Assembly (NCBI GenBank): GCA_037138055.1 | Contig: JBAXJB010000003.1 | Span: forward strand, 1-64,000 | DNA length: 64,000 nucleotides | Direction: 5' to 3' | Source of the DNA: CAITNM01 sp037138055 | GTDB lineage: Bacteria > Pseudomonadota > Alphaproteobacteria > Paracaedibacterales > CAITNM01 | Shown: piece after piece, positions 50,480 through 60,074 of the stretch | Position numbering within the stretch: the first letter of the stretch is position 1 | Layout: every line of letters begins with the position of its first letter | Position numbers and translations under genes: made by a program | Notes under the pieces: generated by a model | Told to the model about the DNA's origin: nothing | The model's input: only the letters and a program-made list of their open reading frames with translations | Databases searched by the model: none

Positions 50480-51319
50480 ATGAAAAATGTCATCAATACG
50501 ACGTTGCTGTTATTACTTTTTCTCCTATGCTGCCTAGATGCGAAGATGCCTGAAGGTCAAAAAATTAGTGCTAAGGACTTTGTTCATAAACTCAGCACTT
50601 CTCTAGATAAGTCAGAAAAGTTAGATGATCTCGTAAAAGTATATAGGGATAAGCTATACGGTGATGTAGGTTTTACAGATGATAAACCTGTAATGAGTTA
50701 TTTAGCCGTTCATAGCGATATGGAAAAACGAAAATTACCTGTTGAAATTGAAAAGGATTATAAAAAGCGCAAAGAAGTATTTAAGCATCGCCTTTCCTCA
50801 GTATCAACAAAAGGAAAATATGAAACATCAGATGAGCTAGAAATGTTTTATGCAGAGTTTATAAAAAAATTTCTTGCCTACCATAGGGATTATTTTAAAA
50901 ATGAGCTTCTTTTAAAAATAAAAGGTAATAATGACCTTGATCATGTAGATAAAGCAATTTTTTGGATGCTTTTTGCCAGCACTAACTTATTTCCCTTTGA
51001 AATTCAAGCACTGCACATAGATATACAAATTTTCAAAATTGAAAGCACAAGTGACTTGATTATTCTTTGTGGTGAAAAAGAAGATACAGGAATTGATTAT
51101 GTTCCATACTATTACAACTTAGAAACGCAACAAATTTTTAGATGCACATCTGACAAAGGTGAACCTATCACTTTCCTTCCAAGCTATAACGACAAAAGAG
51201 ACAGTGTGCTAATGAACTGGAATGACCTAATACTTACATGCAATTACCAGGGTCACACTAGCGAATACACGTTTAGTATCGGTAAAAAAACTTGGTCAAA
51301 AAATAACGAAACTAAATAG
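50480..51319 (+). CDS. Exported protein of unknown function
   Basis: A 279-residue protein behind AAAGGA. Residues ~1-21 are a signal peptide (core NTTLLLLLFLLCCLDA). The mature part has a helical, Lys-rich N-terminal half (~25-150) and a beta-rich C-terminal half (~170-279) with strands such as HIDIQIFKIESTSDLIILCG and DLILTCNYQGHTSEYTFSIG. I recognise no family. It lies between the aminopeptidase and dksA genes, and no terminator separates it from dksA. Confidence 0.6.
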   Translation: MKNVINTTLLLLLFLLCCLDAKMPEGQKISAKDFVHKLSTSLDKSEKLDDLVKVYRDKLYGDVGFTDDKPVMSYLAVHSDMEKRKLPVEIEKDYKKRKEVFKHRLSSVSTKGKYETSDELEMFYAEFIKKFLAYHRDYFKNELLLKIKGNNDLDHVDKAIFWMLFASTNLFPFEIQALHIDIQIFKIESTSDLIILCGEKEDTGIDYVPYYYNLETQQIFRCTSDKGEPITFLPSYNDKRDSVLMNWNDLILTCNYQGHTSEYTFSIGKKTWSKNNETK

Positions 51320-51365
51320 ATCAAAATGAATGAATCATTTTTTTCATTTTTTTTCAAATTCCCTA

Positions 51366-51396
51366 TTGTGAAAGTTTTAAAAGTTTTGTGTACTAT
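51366..51396 (+). promoter_or_regulatory. Possible dksA promoter
   Basis: TTGTGA (51366-51371) and TACTAT (51391-51396), 19 bp apart, precede dksA; TG lies just upstream of the -10. The spacer is longer than ideal. Confidence 0.35.
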
Positions 51397-51425
51397 ATGA
51401 AGGCGTCTTTTAATTTGGATTGTTG

Positions 51426-51836
51426 ATGAACCAAGAAATAAATGGTTACTTACCTGAAGATAACGAAACTTTCATGAACCCTAAACAGCTAGAGTACTTT
51501 AAAACCAAGCTCATTAGCTGGCGTGACCAAATATTAAAAGACTGTTCTGAAACTATTACTGATTTGCAAGATAACCAAGTTGAAGCAGACGTTATTGATG
51601 CAGCAGCAAAAGAAGCGGACTATAAGCTAACTTTACGAGCTAGAAATCGTGATTTTAAGCTCCTTAAAAAAATAGACGAGGCCCTAAGCCGCATTGATAA
51701 TGGAACTTATGGTTACTGCGAAGAAACCGGAGAACCAATTGGTGTAAAAAGACTAGAAGCTCGACCCATTGCCACCCTTGGCATTGAAGCACAAGAGCGT
51801 CATGAGCGTGAAGAACGCACTCATCGCGACGTTTAG
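51426..51836 (+). CDS. dksA: RNA polymerase-binding transcription factor DksA
   Basis: A 136-residue protein from ATG 51426 (two TTG codons upstream are less likely). The coiled coil carries the tip motif DVIDAA (DxxDxA) that reaches into the polymerase secondary channel. In the zinc-finger region only the first cysteine of four remains: YGYCEETGEPIGVKRLEARP is followed by IATLGIEAQE, where the other cysteines would be. This single-cysteine form is normal for alphaproteobacterial DksA, so it is not a defect. With ppGpp the protein would adjust rRNA and amino-acid-gene transcription. Confidence 0.95.
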   Translation: MNQEINGYLPEDNETFMNPKQLEYFKTKLISWRDQILKDCSETITDLQDNQVEADVIDAAAKEADYKLTLRARNRDFKLLKKIDEALSRIDNGTYGYCEETGEPIGVKRLEARPIATLGIEAQERHEREERTHRDV

Positions 51837-51860
51837 GTTAGCTTTTAATTACACAGTATC

Positions 51861-51889
51861 TTGACGAAACAGCTCTATTTTGAGATAAT
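51861..51889 (+). promoter_or_regulatory. Sigma-70 promoter of the M23 peptidase gene
   Basis: TTGACG (51861-51866), a 17 bp spacer and GATAAT (51884-51889) form a near-consensus promoter, ~41 nt before the TTG start at 51931. Confidence 0.6.
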
Positions 51890-51930
51890 TAGTAGCTGAA
51901 ATTCTAATATTATTAATGTAGGAGGGGTTA

Positions 51931-53193
51931 TTGCTGGATTTACATCTACATTATAAACGTTTAGGGACAGCCTTAGCTTTGGTTATGGTCCTTTTTGGGT
52001 CAACTCGCGCTTTTAAACATTATCATTCAGCAGAACAAATTCCATCAGAGCTAACAGCAAACCCTACAACCCCCGTTGCACCAATCATAGAAGAAACCAC
52101 GCTTACCCTTGCAAGCGGTGGTAGCGTACAAAAACTTTTAACCGGTTTTGGTGTTAATAAAGAGTCTGCACTTCAAATAGCAAATGCTTTTGCGCAATTC
52201 GTACCTCATAATAAATTAAAGTCAGGCCAAGATTTTAATGTTCGTTACAAACGTTCTGAACAAGGTGTGGAAATTGAATCATTCCATTCACAATCTTCAA
52301 TTGATCAAAAAATTATCATCACAAAGGCAGATGGAAATTACATCAGCAAAGCTGAGAAAATTCACTTAACACCCGTTGTGCATGTTTTTGAAGGCAATGT
52401 TCATTCTAGTTTTTACAGCGCTGCTATGAAAGCTGGCGTACCCACAAAGCTAGTTCAAGAAGCCGTTGATGTTTTAAGTTATGTTGTAAACTTCCAGCAT
52501 GGCATACAACCTGGCGCTTCCTTTAAAATTTTGTGTAATGCGTTACGCAATGATAAAGGTGATATCGTAAAAATTGAACAATTGCGTTTTGTTTCATTAA
52601 AAACAGGACAACAAGATCATAAGCTTTTCGCTTTTACAGAAAATGGTAAAGTGCGTTTTTTCAATGAAAAAGGTGAAAGCGTTGTGCGCTCTCTTTTGCA
52701 AACTCCATTAAATGCCACAAAACTATGTGTGACTTCAGGCTTCGGCATGAGACGCCACCCAATTCTTGGCTATAATAAACAACACAAAGGCGTAGACTTT
52801 GGTGCACCAAGCGGCACACCAGTTCTAGCAGCTGGTGAGGGACGTGTCATTGCTTGCGGGTGGAGTGGTGGTTATGGTAATCGCGTGCATATTCGACATA
52901 GTGGTGGTTATGAAACTGTTTATGGTCACTTAAAGTATATAAATAAAAATATTAGACCTGGAGCTGTAGTTTCTCAACGCCAAGTATTAGGCGGAGTTGG
53001 TATGACAGGATCTGCCACAGCACCTCACTTACATTTTGAAGTTATTTTAAATAAGCACCATATTAACCCCATGAAGGTACAAGCGTTACCATCCTTAAAG
53101 CTTACAGGGGGATCATTGAAAAAATTTGAAACTGTAAAATCAGCTACTCAAAAAGAAATGGTAGACTTCATACAAACCAAAGCAGTTGCTTAA
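51931..53193 (+). CDS. M23-family zinc metallopeptidase (cell-wall endopeptidase)
   Basis: A 420-residue periplasmic protein from a TTG start with an AGGAGGGG ribosome-binding site ~7 nt upstream. An N-terminal signal-anchor (TALALVMVLFGSTRAF) precedes a LysM-like/OapA segment (~60-150) and a C-terminal peptidase M23 domain. The zinc ligands are H and D in HKGVDFGAPSG and the HxH pair in APHLHFE, in the LytM order. The protein would cut peptide cross-links in peptidoglycan (MepM-like). The active histidine HxH is intact, so it should be catalytic rather than a NlpD-type activator. Confidence 0.9.
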   Translation: MLDLHLHYKRLGTALALVMVLFGSTRAFKHYHSAEQIPSELTANPTTPVAPIIEETTLTLASGGSVQKLLTGFGVNKESALQIANAFAQFVPHNKLKSGQDFNVRYKRSEQGVEIESFHSQSSIDQKIIITKADGNYISKAEKIHLTPVVHVFEGNVHSSFYSAAMKAGVPTKLVQEAVDVLSYVVNFQHGIQPGASFKILCNALRNDKGDIVKIEQLRFVSLKTGQQDHKLFAFTENGKVRFFNEKGESVVRSLLQTPLNATKLCVTSGFGMRRHPILGYNKQHKGVDFGAPSGTPVLAAGEGRVIACGWSGGYGNRVHIRHSGGYETVYGHLKYINKNIRPGAVVSQRQVLGGVGMTGSATAPHLHFEVILNKHHINPMKVQALPSLKLTGGSLKKFETVKSATQKEMVDFIQTKAVA

Positions 53194-53269
53194 TTATACT
53201 TTTCTGACTTGAGTTTTCACTAAAGAACACCTATATACCTACTGGTGCTGGTATTTTAATTAGGTTGGT

Positions 53270-53404
53270 ATGTTTAGAAAATGGTCTTTTGTGATTTTAG
53301 GAATTTTGCATATGGGAACTGGTGTATACCTCAGCCTTGAAATACACACATGGAACATGAATAGATTCTATCGACAGCTAAATCAAGGTCGTGAAAAAAT
53401 TTAA
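53270..53404 (+). CDS. Small membrane protein, unknown function
   Basis: A 44-codon frame starting ATG at 53270, with GGTTGG just upstream as a weak ribosome-binding site. A basic start (MFRKW) is followed by a hydrophobic stretch VILGILHMGTGVYLSL, likely one membrane helix, then a polar, basic tail. I recognise no family. It fills the gap between the M23 peptidase and dnaB genes. The composition and helix make it plausible; a chance frame remains possible. Confidence 0.45.
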   Translation: MFRKWSFVILGILHMGTGVYLSLEIHTWNMNRFYRQLNQGREKI

Positions 53405-53418
53405 ACGAAAATTCTCAA

Positions 53419-54846
53419 CTACTGCAAATTTCCAAATTTTGTAAATTTACCATCAAAAAATAGCTTCACAGTTCCAACTGGGCCATGACGTTGTTTTGCA
53501 ATAATGATTTCTGCTTGGTTCTGCACTTTAGACATGCGTTGCTGCCATTCAAGGTGTTTATCAGTACCAATGGGAGGTTCCTTACGAGCTTCGTAGTATT
53601 CATCACGATAAATAAACATCACTACGTCGGCATCTTGCTCGATTGACCCAGATTCACGCAGGTCAGCAAGCTGAGGACGCTTATCTTCACGTTGTTCTAC
53701 CGCACGAGACAGCTGAGACATCGCAATAACAGGAACGTTTAGTTCCTTAGCCAAAGCTTTCAATCCTCGAGATATGTCAGAGATCTCCTGCACACGGCTA
53801 TCTCCGCTTTTGTTTTTTCCTGAGCCTTCCAGCAGCTGTAGGTAGTCCACAACAATCAACCCAATACCGTGCTGACGTTGTAAACGACGTGCACGGTTAC
53901 GAAGTGCTGTTACCGTTAACGCTGGAGTATCATCAATGAATAGCCCCAAGTTTTCAATTAATCGGCTGGCTGAAACCAAGCCTGGAAAATCCTCAGCTTT
54001 AATGTCTCCACGACGAATTCGATCTGATGATATTTTTGATTGTGTTGCAAGAATACGGGTAGCCAATTGCTCGGCTGACATTTCTAATGAAAAGAAAACA
54101 GCATTTGCCCCTTCCTTAGGGTTTTCCATAAAGGCTTTTGCTGCATTAAAAGCAATGTTTGTTCCTAAAACGGTTTTTCCCATTGAAGGACGCCCTGCAA
54201 CAATCAGTAAATCTGATGGGTGCAAACCACCCAGCCATTTATCAATATCAGTTAAACCTGTTGTCACACCAACAATTGAACTGTCTCGACGGTAAGCAAT
54301 TTCAGCCATTTTAACAGCTTCGGTTAGTGCTGTTTTAAAGGACACAGCCCCACGAGTTGTGTCTCCACTGCTTGCAAGATCATAAAGTTGCTTTTCAGCA
54401 CCTTCAATTTTTTCCATTGCAGTATCTTCAGATTTCACATCATGAGCGTCACGAATTATTGTATCGCCAATAGATGAAAGGCTACGTCGAAGGTAAAACT
54501 CATGAATCATCTGACCATAGTCACGCACGCTAACCGTGCTAGAAACACCAGAAACCAAATCAACCAGGTACCCTACTCCACCTGCTTCTTGTATTAAGGG
54601 GTCGCCTTCTAATAACGGCTTAAGAGTGATAGGATCCGCCACTTGTGAACGTTCAATTAAGCGAGCTATCACTTCATAAATATTTTTATGCAAAGGGTGA
54701 GAAAAATGCTCAGGCTTTAGAAACTCTGTAATAACTTCAAATGCTTGATTATTAAGCATTAAAGCACCAAGCAACGATTGTTCAGCCTCTAAATTATGAA
54801 GGGCTTGAACTTGCTGCTGTTTATCAAAGGCTAAAACTTGAGCCAT
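53419..54846 (-). CDS. dnaB: Replicative DNA helicase
   Basis: A 475-residue DnaB. The N-terminal domain (NLEAEQSLLGALMLNNQAFEVI across ~17-38) is joined to the RecA-like helicase domain with Walker A AGRPSMGKT, FFSLEMSAEQLATR, Walker B-like LIVVDYLQLLEG, and QREDKRPQLADLRESGSIEQ (the DnaB motif 4 region). An AGGAG ribosome-binding site precedes the ATG. It unwinds DNA at replication forks. The length and motifs are normal; no intein is present. It is divergent from a secreted unknown gene. Confidence 0.97.
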   Translation of the reverse strand: MAQVLAFDKQQQVQALHNLEAEQSLLGALMLNNQAFEVITEFLKPEHFSHPLHKNIYEVIARLIERSQVADPITLKPLLEGDPLIQEAGGVGYLVDLVSGVSSTVSVRDYGQMIHEFYLRRSLSSIGDTIIRDAHDVKSEDTAMEKIEGAEKQLYDLASSGDTTRGAVSFKTALTEAVKMAEIAYRRDSSIVGVTTGLTDIDKWLGGLHPSDLLIVAGRPSMGKTVLGTNIAFNAAKAFMENPKEGANAVFFSLEMSAEQLATRILATQSKISSDRIRRGDIKAEDFPGLVSASRLIENLGLFIDDTPALTVTALRNRARRLQRQHGIGLIVVDYLQLLEGSGKNKSGDSRVQEISDISRGLKALAKELNVPVIAMSQLSRAVEQREDKRPQLADLRESGSIEQDADVVMFIYRDEYYEARKEPPIGTDKHLEWQQRMSKVQNQAEIIIAKQRHGPVGTVKLFFDGKFTKFGNLQ

Positions 54847-54947
54847 AAATAGATTCTCCTGTTGATTTTTAAAGTACCACAGAGACGTTTCTTTACCAAC
54901 TATTAATACTATTTTTATATACTAAAAAAAATATAGTTTTTCATTTT

Positions 54948-56153
54948 ATGCGTTTTTTCATTGTTTTCTATTTGGCAATACACAGTGTGTGGGCAAGTCA
55001 TTATGGAACTGGCTACTCATCTAGCGGACACTATTCTCAAAGTAGCTATTCAAGCAATAATTACTCTAATAATAACTCCAGCACAGGCATGTCATTAAAT
55101 CTTCCTCGGATTGATATACGTATTGAAAAATTCATATCAACCCCCAGAGAAATGGAACGTAGAGAAAAAGAAAACGGTACCGAAGAAGAAATTGAAATAG
55201 ATTGGTATAAGCGAGATAAAGACGGAGAACTTGTAAAAGGAAAAAATTTCCAAAATCATGTTCTTAAAATTTTGATAGAAGAACTTACGGAGCGCTTTAG
55301 TAAATCAGAAACCAATCGTTCTGAAAGTGTTGAAAGTATTCTTTTGTACCTGAATCAATTTATTGGAGAAAGGTTTATTCCTGTTGCTTACCAACCCGCT
55401 ATAAAAAAGATTTTTAACCGAGCACAAGATCTACAAAATAAACCAGCACTACAAGTTACTAATATAGTTTTTAAGGAACTGACGGAAGCTGCGCAAAAAG
55501 CCTTTCGTGCAGGAAAGCGTGTTCAAGCTAGTGGAATAGAACGTTCTCAGTCAGTTAGGGACACTATGCAAGCTGATCCGTTACTTGTAGAACTTTTATT
55601 TATGCAACTAGTTTGGGACGCACAAAAAAGGAACAGCACACGTCAAGAGCTTTTAAATACCATTGAAAAAAGCATGGTGAAAATGGAACAACTATTTGGC
55701 AGTGACCCCGCTTATACAATAGTTGGAACATTTTCCAGTCTACGTGCGACATTATTAGAAAAAGCTCAACAAGAATCACCCTTTCCTGCTTTACTGAAGT
55801 ATGTTATTGGAATGGTGACAGAAGGAAAAAAAGAACTGGAAGAAGAACATGAGCAGCTGTTGGCTAACCAAGACCAAGATGATTGGGAAGAAATAATCAA
55901 AGAAAAAGCAGAACCTGCTGTTTCAGTTTGGATAAAAAAAGAAGTTGCTCCTAAAAAAAGTGAAGAAGAAGAACAAAAAGAATTAAAGAAAAAAAACAAA
56001 AAGAAAAAGAAATTAGTAGAAAAAGAACAGCTAGAGAATATAAAAGAAAACGCTGTTGATTCAGTAAAAAATAAAGGTATTAAGATTGCACAAGATAAAT
56101 TTTCTAGCTTAATAGGAGATGTATTTGGCTCACTTGGTTCAATTGGTGGGTAA
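54948..56153 (+). CDS. Exported Ser/Asn-rich protein of unknown function
   Basis: A 401-residue protein. Residues 1-16 (MRFFIVFYLAIHSVWA) look like a signal peptide, followed by a Ser/Tyr/Asn-rich low-complexity segment (~17-48) with repeated YSS/YSNN motifs. The middle (~70-300) is helical and charged. Residues ~300-375 are highly charged (runs of E and K), and the tail ends in a Gly/Ser-rich stretch (VFGSLGSIGG). I recognise no domain. Low-complexity surface or effector-like proteins of this shape occur in symbionts; that is only an analogy. No ribosome-binding site is obvious. It is convergent with lon. Confidence 0.6.
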   Translation: MRFFIVFYLAIHSVWASHYGTGYSSSGHYSQSSYSSNNYSNNNSSTGMSLNLPRIDIRIEKFISTPREMERREKENGTEEEIEIDWYKRDKDGELVKGKNFQNHVLKILIEELTERFSKSETNRSESVESILLYLNQFIGERFIPVAYQPAIKKIFNRAQDLQNKPALQVTNIVFKELTEAAQKAFRAGKRVQASGIERSQSVRDTMQADPLLVELLFMQLVWDAQKRNSTRQELLNTIEKSMVKMEQLFGSDPAYTIVGTFSSLRATLLEKAQQESPFPALLKYVIGMVTEGKKELEEEHEQLLANQDQDDWEEIIKEKAEPAVSVWIKKEVAPKKSEEEEQKELKKKNKKKKKLVEKEQLENIKENAVDSVKNKGIKIAQDKFSSLIGDVFGSLGSIGG

Positions 56154-56216
56154 ATTTCAAAAGTGGCATTTGCTGGATTTCCACTGAAAATCACATTAAA
56201 CACCACGTTTCTTAAT

Positions 56217-58640
56217 TCACTGCACCGTTTGATTAGCAAGTGTTTCTGATGGAGTTAGAATTTCTTTTCCAGCCTCGTCTTCAGAATACTCAATTGGTTG
56301 AAGCTCCGTAGAAAGAGCCAATCGTAACACTTCATCAACATGTTTAACCGGAATAATCGTTAACCCTTTTGTCACGTTATCTGGTATTTCAGCGAGATCT
56401 TTTTCGTTATCATAAGGAATAATAACAGTTTTAACTCCACCACGATGAGCAGCTAGCAATTTTTCCTTTAAACCGCCAATAGGCAACACGTTACCACGCA
56501 AAGTTACCTCACCTGTCATAGCAATATCTTTACGCACAGGTATGCCGGTTAGCACAGATACAATTGACGTACACATGGTAATACCAGCTGATGGGCCATC
56601 TTTTGGAATAGCGCCTTCAGGCACATGAATATGAATGTCTTTACGTTCAAATAAACTTGGCTTCAAGCCAAATTGTGTTGAACGAGACCGCACATAGCTG
56701 AGAGCCGCTTGAATAGACTCTTGCATTACATCACCAAGCTTACCGGTAATTTGGGTTTTTCCTTTTCCTGGCAACACAACAGCTTCGATACTCAACAATT
56801 CCCCACCTACTTCAGTCCAAGCAAGCCCAGTTGTAACACCGATTGTGTCATTTTCTTCAGCCAGTCCATATCGGAACCGCTTAATGCCTGCGTAGGTTTC
56901 TAAGTTTTCGTCAGTTACCGTTAGTTGCTTAATTTTAGAACTCATGATTTCTCGAACGGCTTTTCGGCATAAATTGGTAATCTCGCGTTCAAGACTACGC
57001 ACACCTGCTTCACGCGTATAGTTACGAATAAGCGTCATCAATGCATCGTCATCAACAGAAAATTCTGCCTTTTTTAGACCATGTTGTTCCATTTGTTTTG
57101 GTAACAGATGTTCTTTTGCTATAACCAACTTCTCGTCTTCTGTATAACCTGGAATACGAATAATTTCCATACGATCAAGCAAAGGTTGAGGCATTTTCAA
57201 CGTGTTCGCGGTTGTAATGAACATTACATCTGAAAGATCATAATCTACTTCTAGATAGTGATCATTGAATGCTGCATTCTGTTCTGGATCTAGCACCTCT
57301 AGCAATGCTGATGCTGGATCACCACGGAAATCGCTACCCAATTTATCAATTTCATCTAACAAAAATAATGGGTTAGATGTTTTAGCTTTTTTCATTCCTT
57401 GAATAATTTTACCTGGCATTGAACCAATGTATGTACGACGATGCCCACGAATTTCAGACTCGTCACGCACACCTCCCAAGGCCATACGTACAAAGCTACG
57501 CCCGGTTGCTTTTGCTAATGATTTTCCTAAGCTTGTTTTACCCACACCTGGTGGACCAACTAAGCATAAAATTTGACCACGCACTTTGCCAACTCTTGCT
57601 TGCACAGCAAGATATTCAAGAATACGTTCTTTAACTTTATCAAGCGCGTAATGATCTTTGTTTAGAATATTTTCAGCAACAGATAAATCATTTTTTGTAC
57701 GACTACGCTGTTTCCATGGCAAGTTCAAAAGCCAATCTAGATAATTGCGTAATACGGTTGATTCTGCAGAGGAAGCATTCATCGTTCGCAATTTACGAAC
57801 TTCTGAAAGAGCTTTTTCTCTGGCTTCTTTCGAGAGCTTTACCTTTTTAATTTTATCTTCAAGTTCAGCAATTTCGTCTTTGCCTTCTTCGCCTTCTCCC
57901 AGCTCACGATTAATCGCTTTCAACTGTTCGTTCAGGTAATACTCACGTTGAGTCTTTTCCATTTGTTTTTTAACACGTGTACGAATTTTTTTCTCAACGT
58001 GCAAAACAGCACTTTCACTTTCAATATAACCAAGCACTTTTTCTAAACGCTTGCTGATATTAGCTGTTTCAAGCAAAATCTGCTTGTCTGGAATCTTTAA
58101 ACTAAAATATGAAGCAACTGTATCTGCAAGTTTTGCAGGATCTGTAATCTGATTAACAGTTACCAGCACTTCAGGAGGAATTTTTCTATTGAGCTTTATG
58201 TATTGTTCAAACTGCGAAACAACGGCACGTGTAAGGGCTTCCAGCTCTTCTTCAGCTCCGTCTTCCTCGTGAATAATAGAACCATACGCTTGAAAAAAAG
58301 GAGCATCATCAACGAATTGATTTAGCCGCACACGCTGTGTTCCTTCCACCAATACTTTTACAGTACCATCTGGAAGTTTTAAAAGTTGTAATAGAGTGCC
58401 TAAAGTGCCCACTGAATACAAATCTTTTGCTTCTGGATTATCATCAGCAGGGCTTTTTTGAGTAACCAAAATAAGATCTTTTTGATTAGTAAGCATCATT
58501 TCTTCAAGTGCCAAAACCGACTTATCGCGCCCCACAAAAAGGGGAACAATCATATGGGGGAAAACAACAATATCCCTTAAAGGTAATACTGGAAATATTT
58601 CCCCTTGATTAATTGAAAGTGGCCGGCTCTTTTTAACCAT
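56217..58640 (-). CDS. lon: ATP-dependent protease Lon
   Basis: An 807-residue LonA. The N-terminal substrate domain (FPVLPLRDIVVFPHMIVPLF at ~16-35) is followed by a coiled coil, the AAA+ module (Walker A GPPGVGKTS, Walker B LFLLDEIDK) and the peptidase domain with the Ser-Lys dyad in IPKDGPSAGITM. It degrades damaged and regulatory proteins. It follows clpX on the same strand with a 1 bp overlap of stop and start, so the two are cotranscribed; RpoH control of this pair is expected in alphaproteobacteria. Confidence 0.97.
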   Translation of the reverse strand: MVKKSRPLSINQGEIFPVLPLRDIVVFPHMIVPLFVGRDKSVLALEEMMLTNQKDLILVTQKSPADDNPEAKDLYSVGTLGTLLQLLKLPDGTVKVLVEGTQRVRLNQFVDDAPFFQAYGSIIHEEDGAEEELEALTRAVVSQFEQYIKLNRKIPPEVLVTVNQITDPAKLADTVASYFSLKIPDKQILLETANISKRLEKVLGYIESESAVLHVEKKIRTRVKKQMEKTQREYYLNEQLKAINRELGEGEEGKDEIAELEDKIKKVKLSKEAREKALSEVRKLRTMNASSAESTVLRNYLDWLLNLPWKQRSRTKNDLSVAENILNKDHYALDKVKERILEYLAVQARVGKVRGQILCLVGPPGVGKTSLGKSLAKATGRSFVRMALGGVRDESEIRGHRRTYIGSMPGKIIQGMKKAKTSNPLFLLDEIDKLGSDFRGDPASALLEVLDPEQNAAFNDHYLEVDYDLSDVMFITTANTLKMPQPLLDRMEIIRIPGYTEDEKLVIAKEHLLPKQMEQHGLKKAEFSVDDDALMTLIRNYTREAGVRSLEREITNLCRKAVREIMSSKIKQLTVTDENLETYAGIKRFRYGLAEENDTIGVTTGLAWTEVGGELLSIEAVVLPGKGKTQITGKLGDVMQESIQAALSYVRSRSTQFGLKPSLFERKDIHIHVPEGAIPKDGPSAGITMCTSIVSVLTGIPVRKDIAMTGEVTLRGNVLPIGGLKEKLLAAHRGGVKTVIIPYDNEKDLAEIPDNVTKGLTIIPVKHVDEVLRLALSTELQPIEYSEDEAGKEILTPSETLANQTVQ

Positions 58641-59902
58641 TAACGTGCACCTTCTTTGCGCTTAGGTTCTTCAACTTTAACAATAACAACTGGATCAGCT
58701 TTGCTGTCTATTACTTCTTTGTTAATGATAACTTCTTCCACATCTTCACGTGAAGGAAGATCATACATTGTATCAAGTAAAACACTTTCCATAATGGAAC
58801 GTAGTCCACGCGCACCTGTTTTACGCACGATAGCTTTTTTAGCTACAGCATGCAGTGCTTCATTATCAAAGGTTAACTTAACGTCTTCCATTTCAAATAA
58901 GCGCGCATATTGTTTTAGCAATGCGTTCTTAGGTGTAGACAAAATTTCAACCAATGCTGCTTCATCTAAATCACCTAGGGTTGCAACGACAGGTAAACGA
59001 CCGATAAATTCTGGAATCAAACCAAATTTTAATAAATCTTCTGGCTCAAGGTCACGCAATAATTCGCCAACCTTATGATCTTGAGGACCTTTTACATCCA
59101 CACCAAAACCTATGCCACTACCTTTTTTACGACCGGCAATAATTTTTTCCAAACCAGCAAAGGCACCACCGCAGATAAACAAAATATTGGTTGTATCAAC
59201 CTGCAAAAACTCTTGCTGTGGATGCTTTCTTCCACCTTGAGGAGGAACGGAAGCAACAGTACCTTCCATAATTTTAAGAAGCGCTTGTTGCACACCTTCA
59301 CCTGAAACATCACGCGTGATAGAAGGGTTGTCGGATTTTCGAGAAATCTTATCAACTTCATCAATATAAACAATGCCACGTTGTGCACGCTCGACATTAT
59401 AATCAGCAGCTTGTAGAAGCTTCAATATGATATTTTCTACGTCTTCTCCTACATAACCAGCTTCAGTTAATGTAGTTGCATCAGCCATTGTAAAAGGTAC
59501 GTCAATAATACGTGCAAGTGTTTGAGCCAATAAGGTCTTACCACTACCTGTCGGACCTACCAACATAATGTTTGATTTAGCAATTTCCACTTCACTTCCA
59601 CGGACACCATGATTAAGGCGTTTGTAGTGGTTGTGCACAGCAACAGAAAGTACTTTTTTCGCATGATCTTGTCCGATTACATAGTCATCAAGAACTTTTC
59701 GAATTTCTTGAGGGGCTGGCACACCTTCAGTCAGCAAACGCGGTTTTGCACTTTCCTCTTGAATAATATCGGTACATAGATCGACGCACTCGTCACAAAT
59801 AAATACTGTTGGTCCTGCAATTAACTTGCGAACCTCATGCTGACTTTTTCCACAAAAAGAGCAATACAAGGTATTTTTGCTATCACCAGTAGATTTGCTC
59901 AT
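58640..59902 (-). CDS. clpX: ATP-dependent Clp protease ATP-binding subunit ClpX
   Basis: A 420-residue ClpX behind GGAGA. The N-terminal zinc-binding domain has C14, C17, C36 and C39 (YCSFCGKS and FICDECVD); the AAA+ module has Walker A GPTGSGKT, the pore loop GYVGEDVE, Walker B IVYIDEVDK and sensor motifs. It unfolds substrates for ClpP. Unlike most alphaproteobacterial loci, no clpP or tig gene precedes it; rnc is the upstream neighbour, 172 bp away. Confidence 0.97.
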   Translation of the reverse strand: MSKSTGDSKNTLYCSFCGKSQHEVRKLIAGPTVFICDECVDLCTDIIQEESAKPRLLTEGVPAPQEIRKVLDDYVIGQDHAKKVLSVAVHNHYKRLNHGVRGSEVEIAKSNIMLVGPTGSGKTLLAQTLARIIDVPFTMADATTLTEAGYVGEDVENIILKLLQAADYNVERAQRGIVYIDEVDKISRKSDNPSITRDVSGEGVQQALLKIMEGTVASVPPQGGRKHPQQEFLQVDTTNILFICGGAFAGLEKIIAGRKKGSGIGFGVDVKGPQDHKVGELLRDLEPEDLLKFGLIPEFIGRLPVVATLGDLDEAALVEILSTPKNALLKQYARLFEMEDVKLTFDNEALHAVAKKAIVRKTGARGLRSIMESVLLDTMYDLPSREDVEEVIINKEVIDSKADPVVIVKVEEPKRKEGAR

Positions 59903-60074
59903 ATTTTCTCCACATCAAAAACTTATTAGCAGCGCCTAAACGCATCACTTCATACTTCAACTATGCAGCCGAAAAGTCAAGAAATAGTTAACCAAATTGG
60001 CTTTTTTTGTGGATAAAGTGAAGTATTTTAAAGCAACTATTTAATTTTCAAAATTCAGTATTTAAGATGCTCTA

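Noticed and set aside
51420..51836. DksA apparently missing three of four zinc-finger cysteines
   Set aside because: The single-cysteine form is normal in Alphaproteobacteria, so this is not decay.
56160..56195. AGTGG/CCACT hairpin between the exported Ser/Asn-rich gene and lon
   Set aside because: Only a 5 bp stem with a long loop and no T run.
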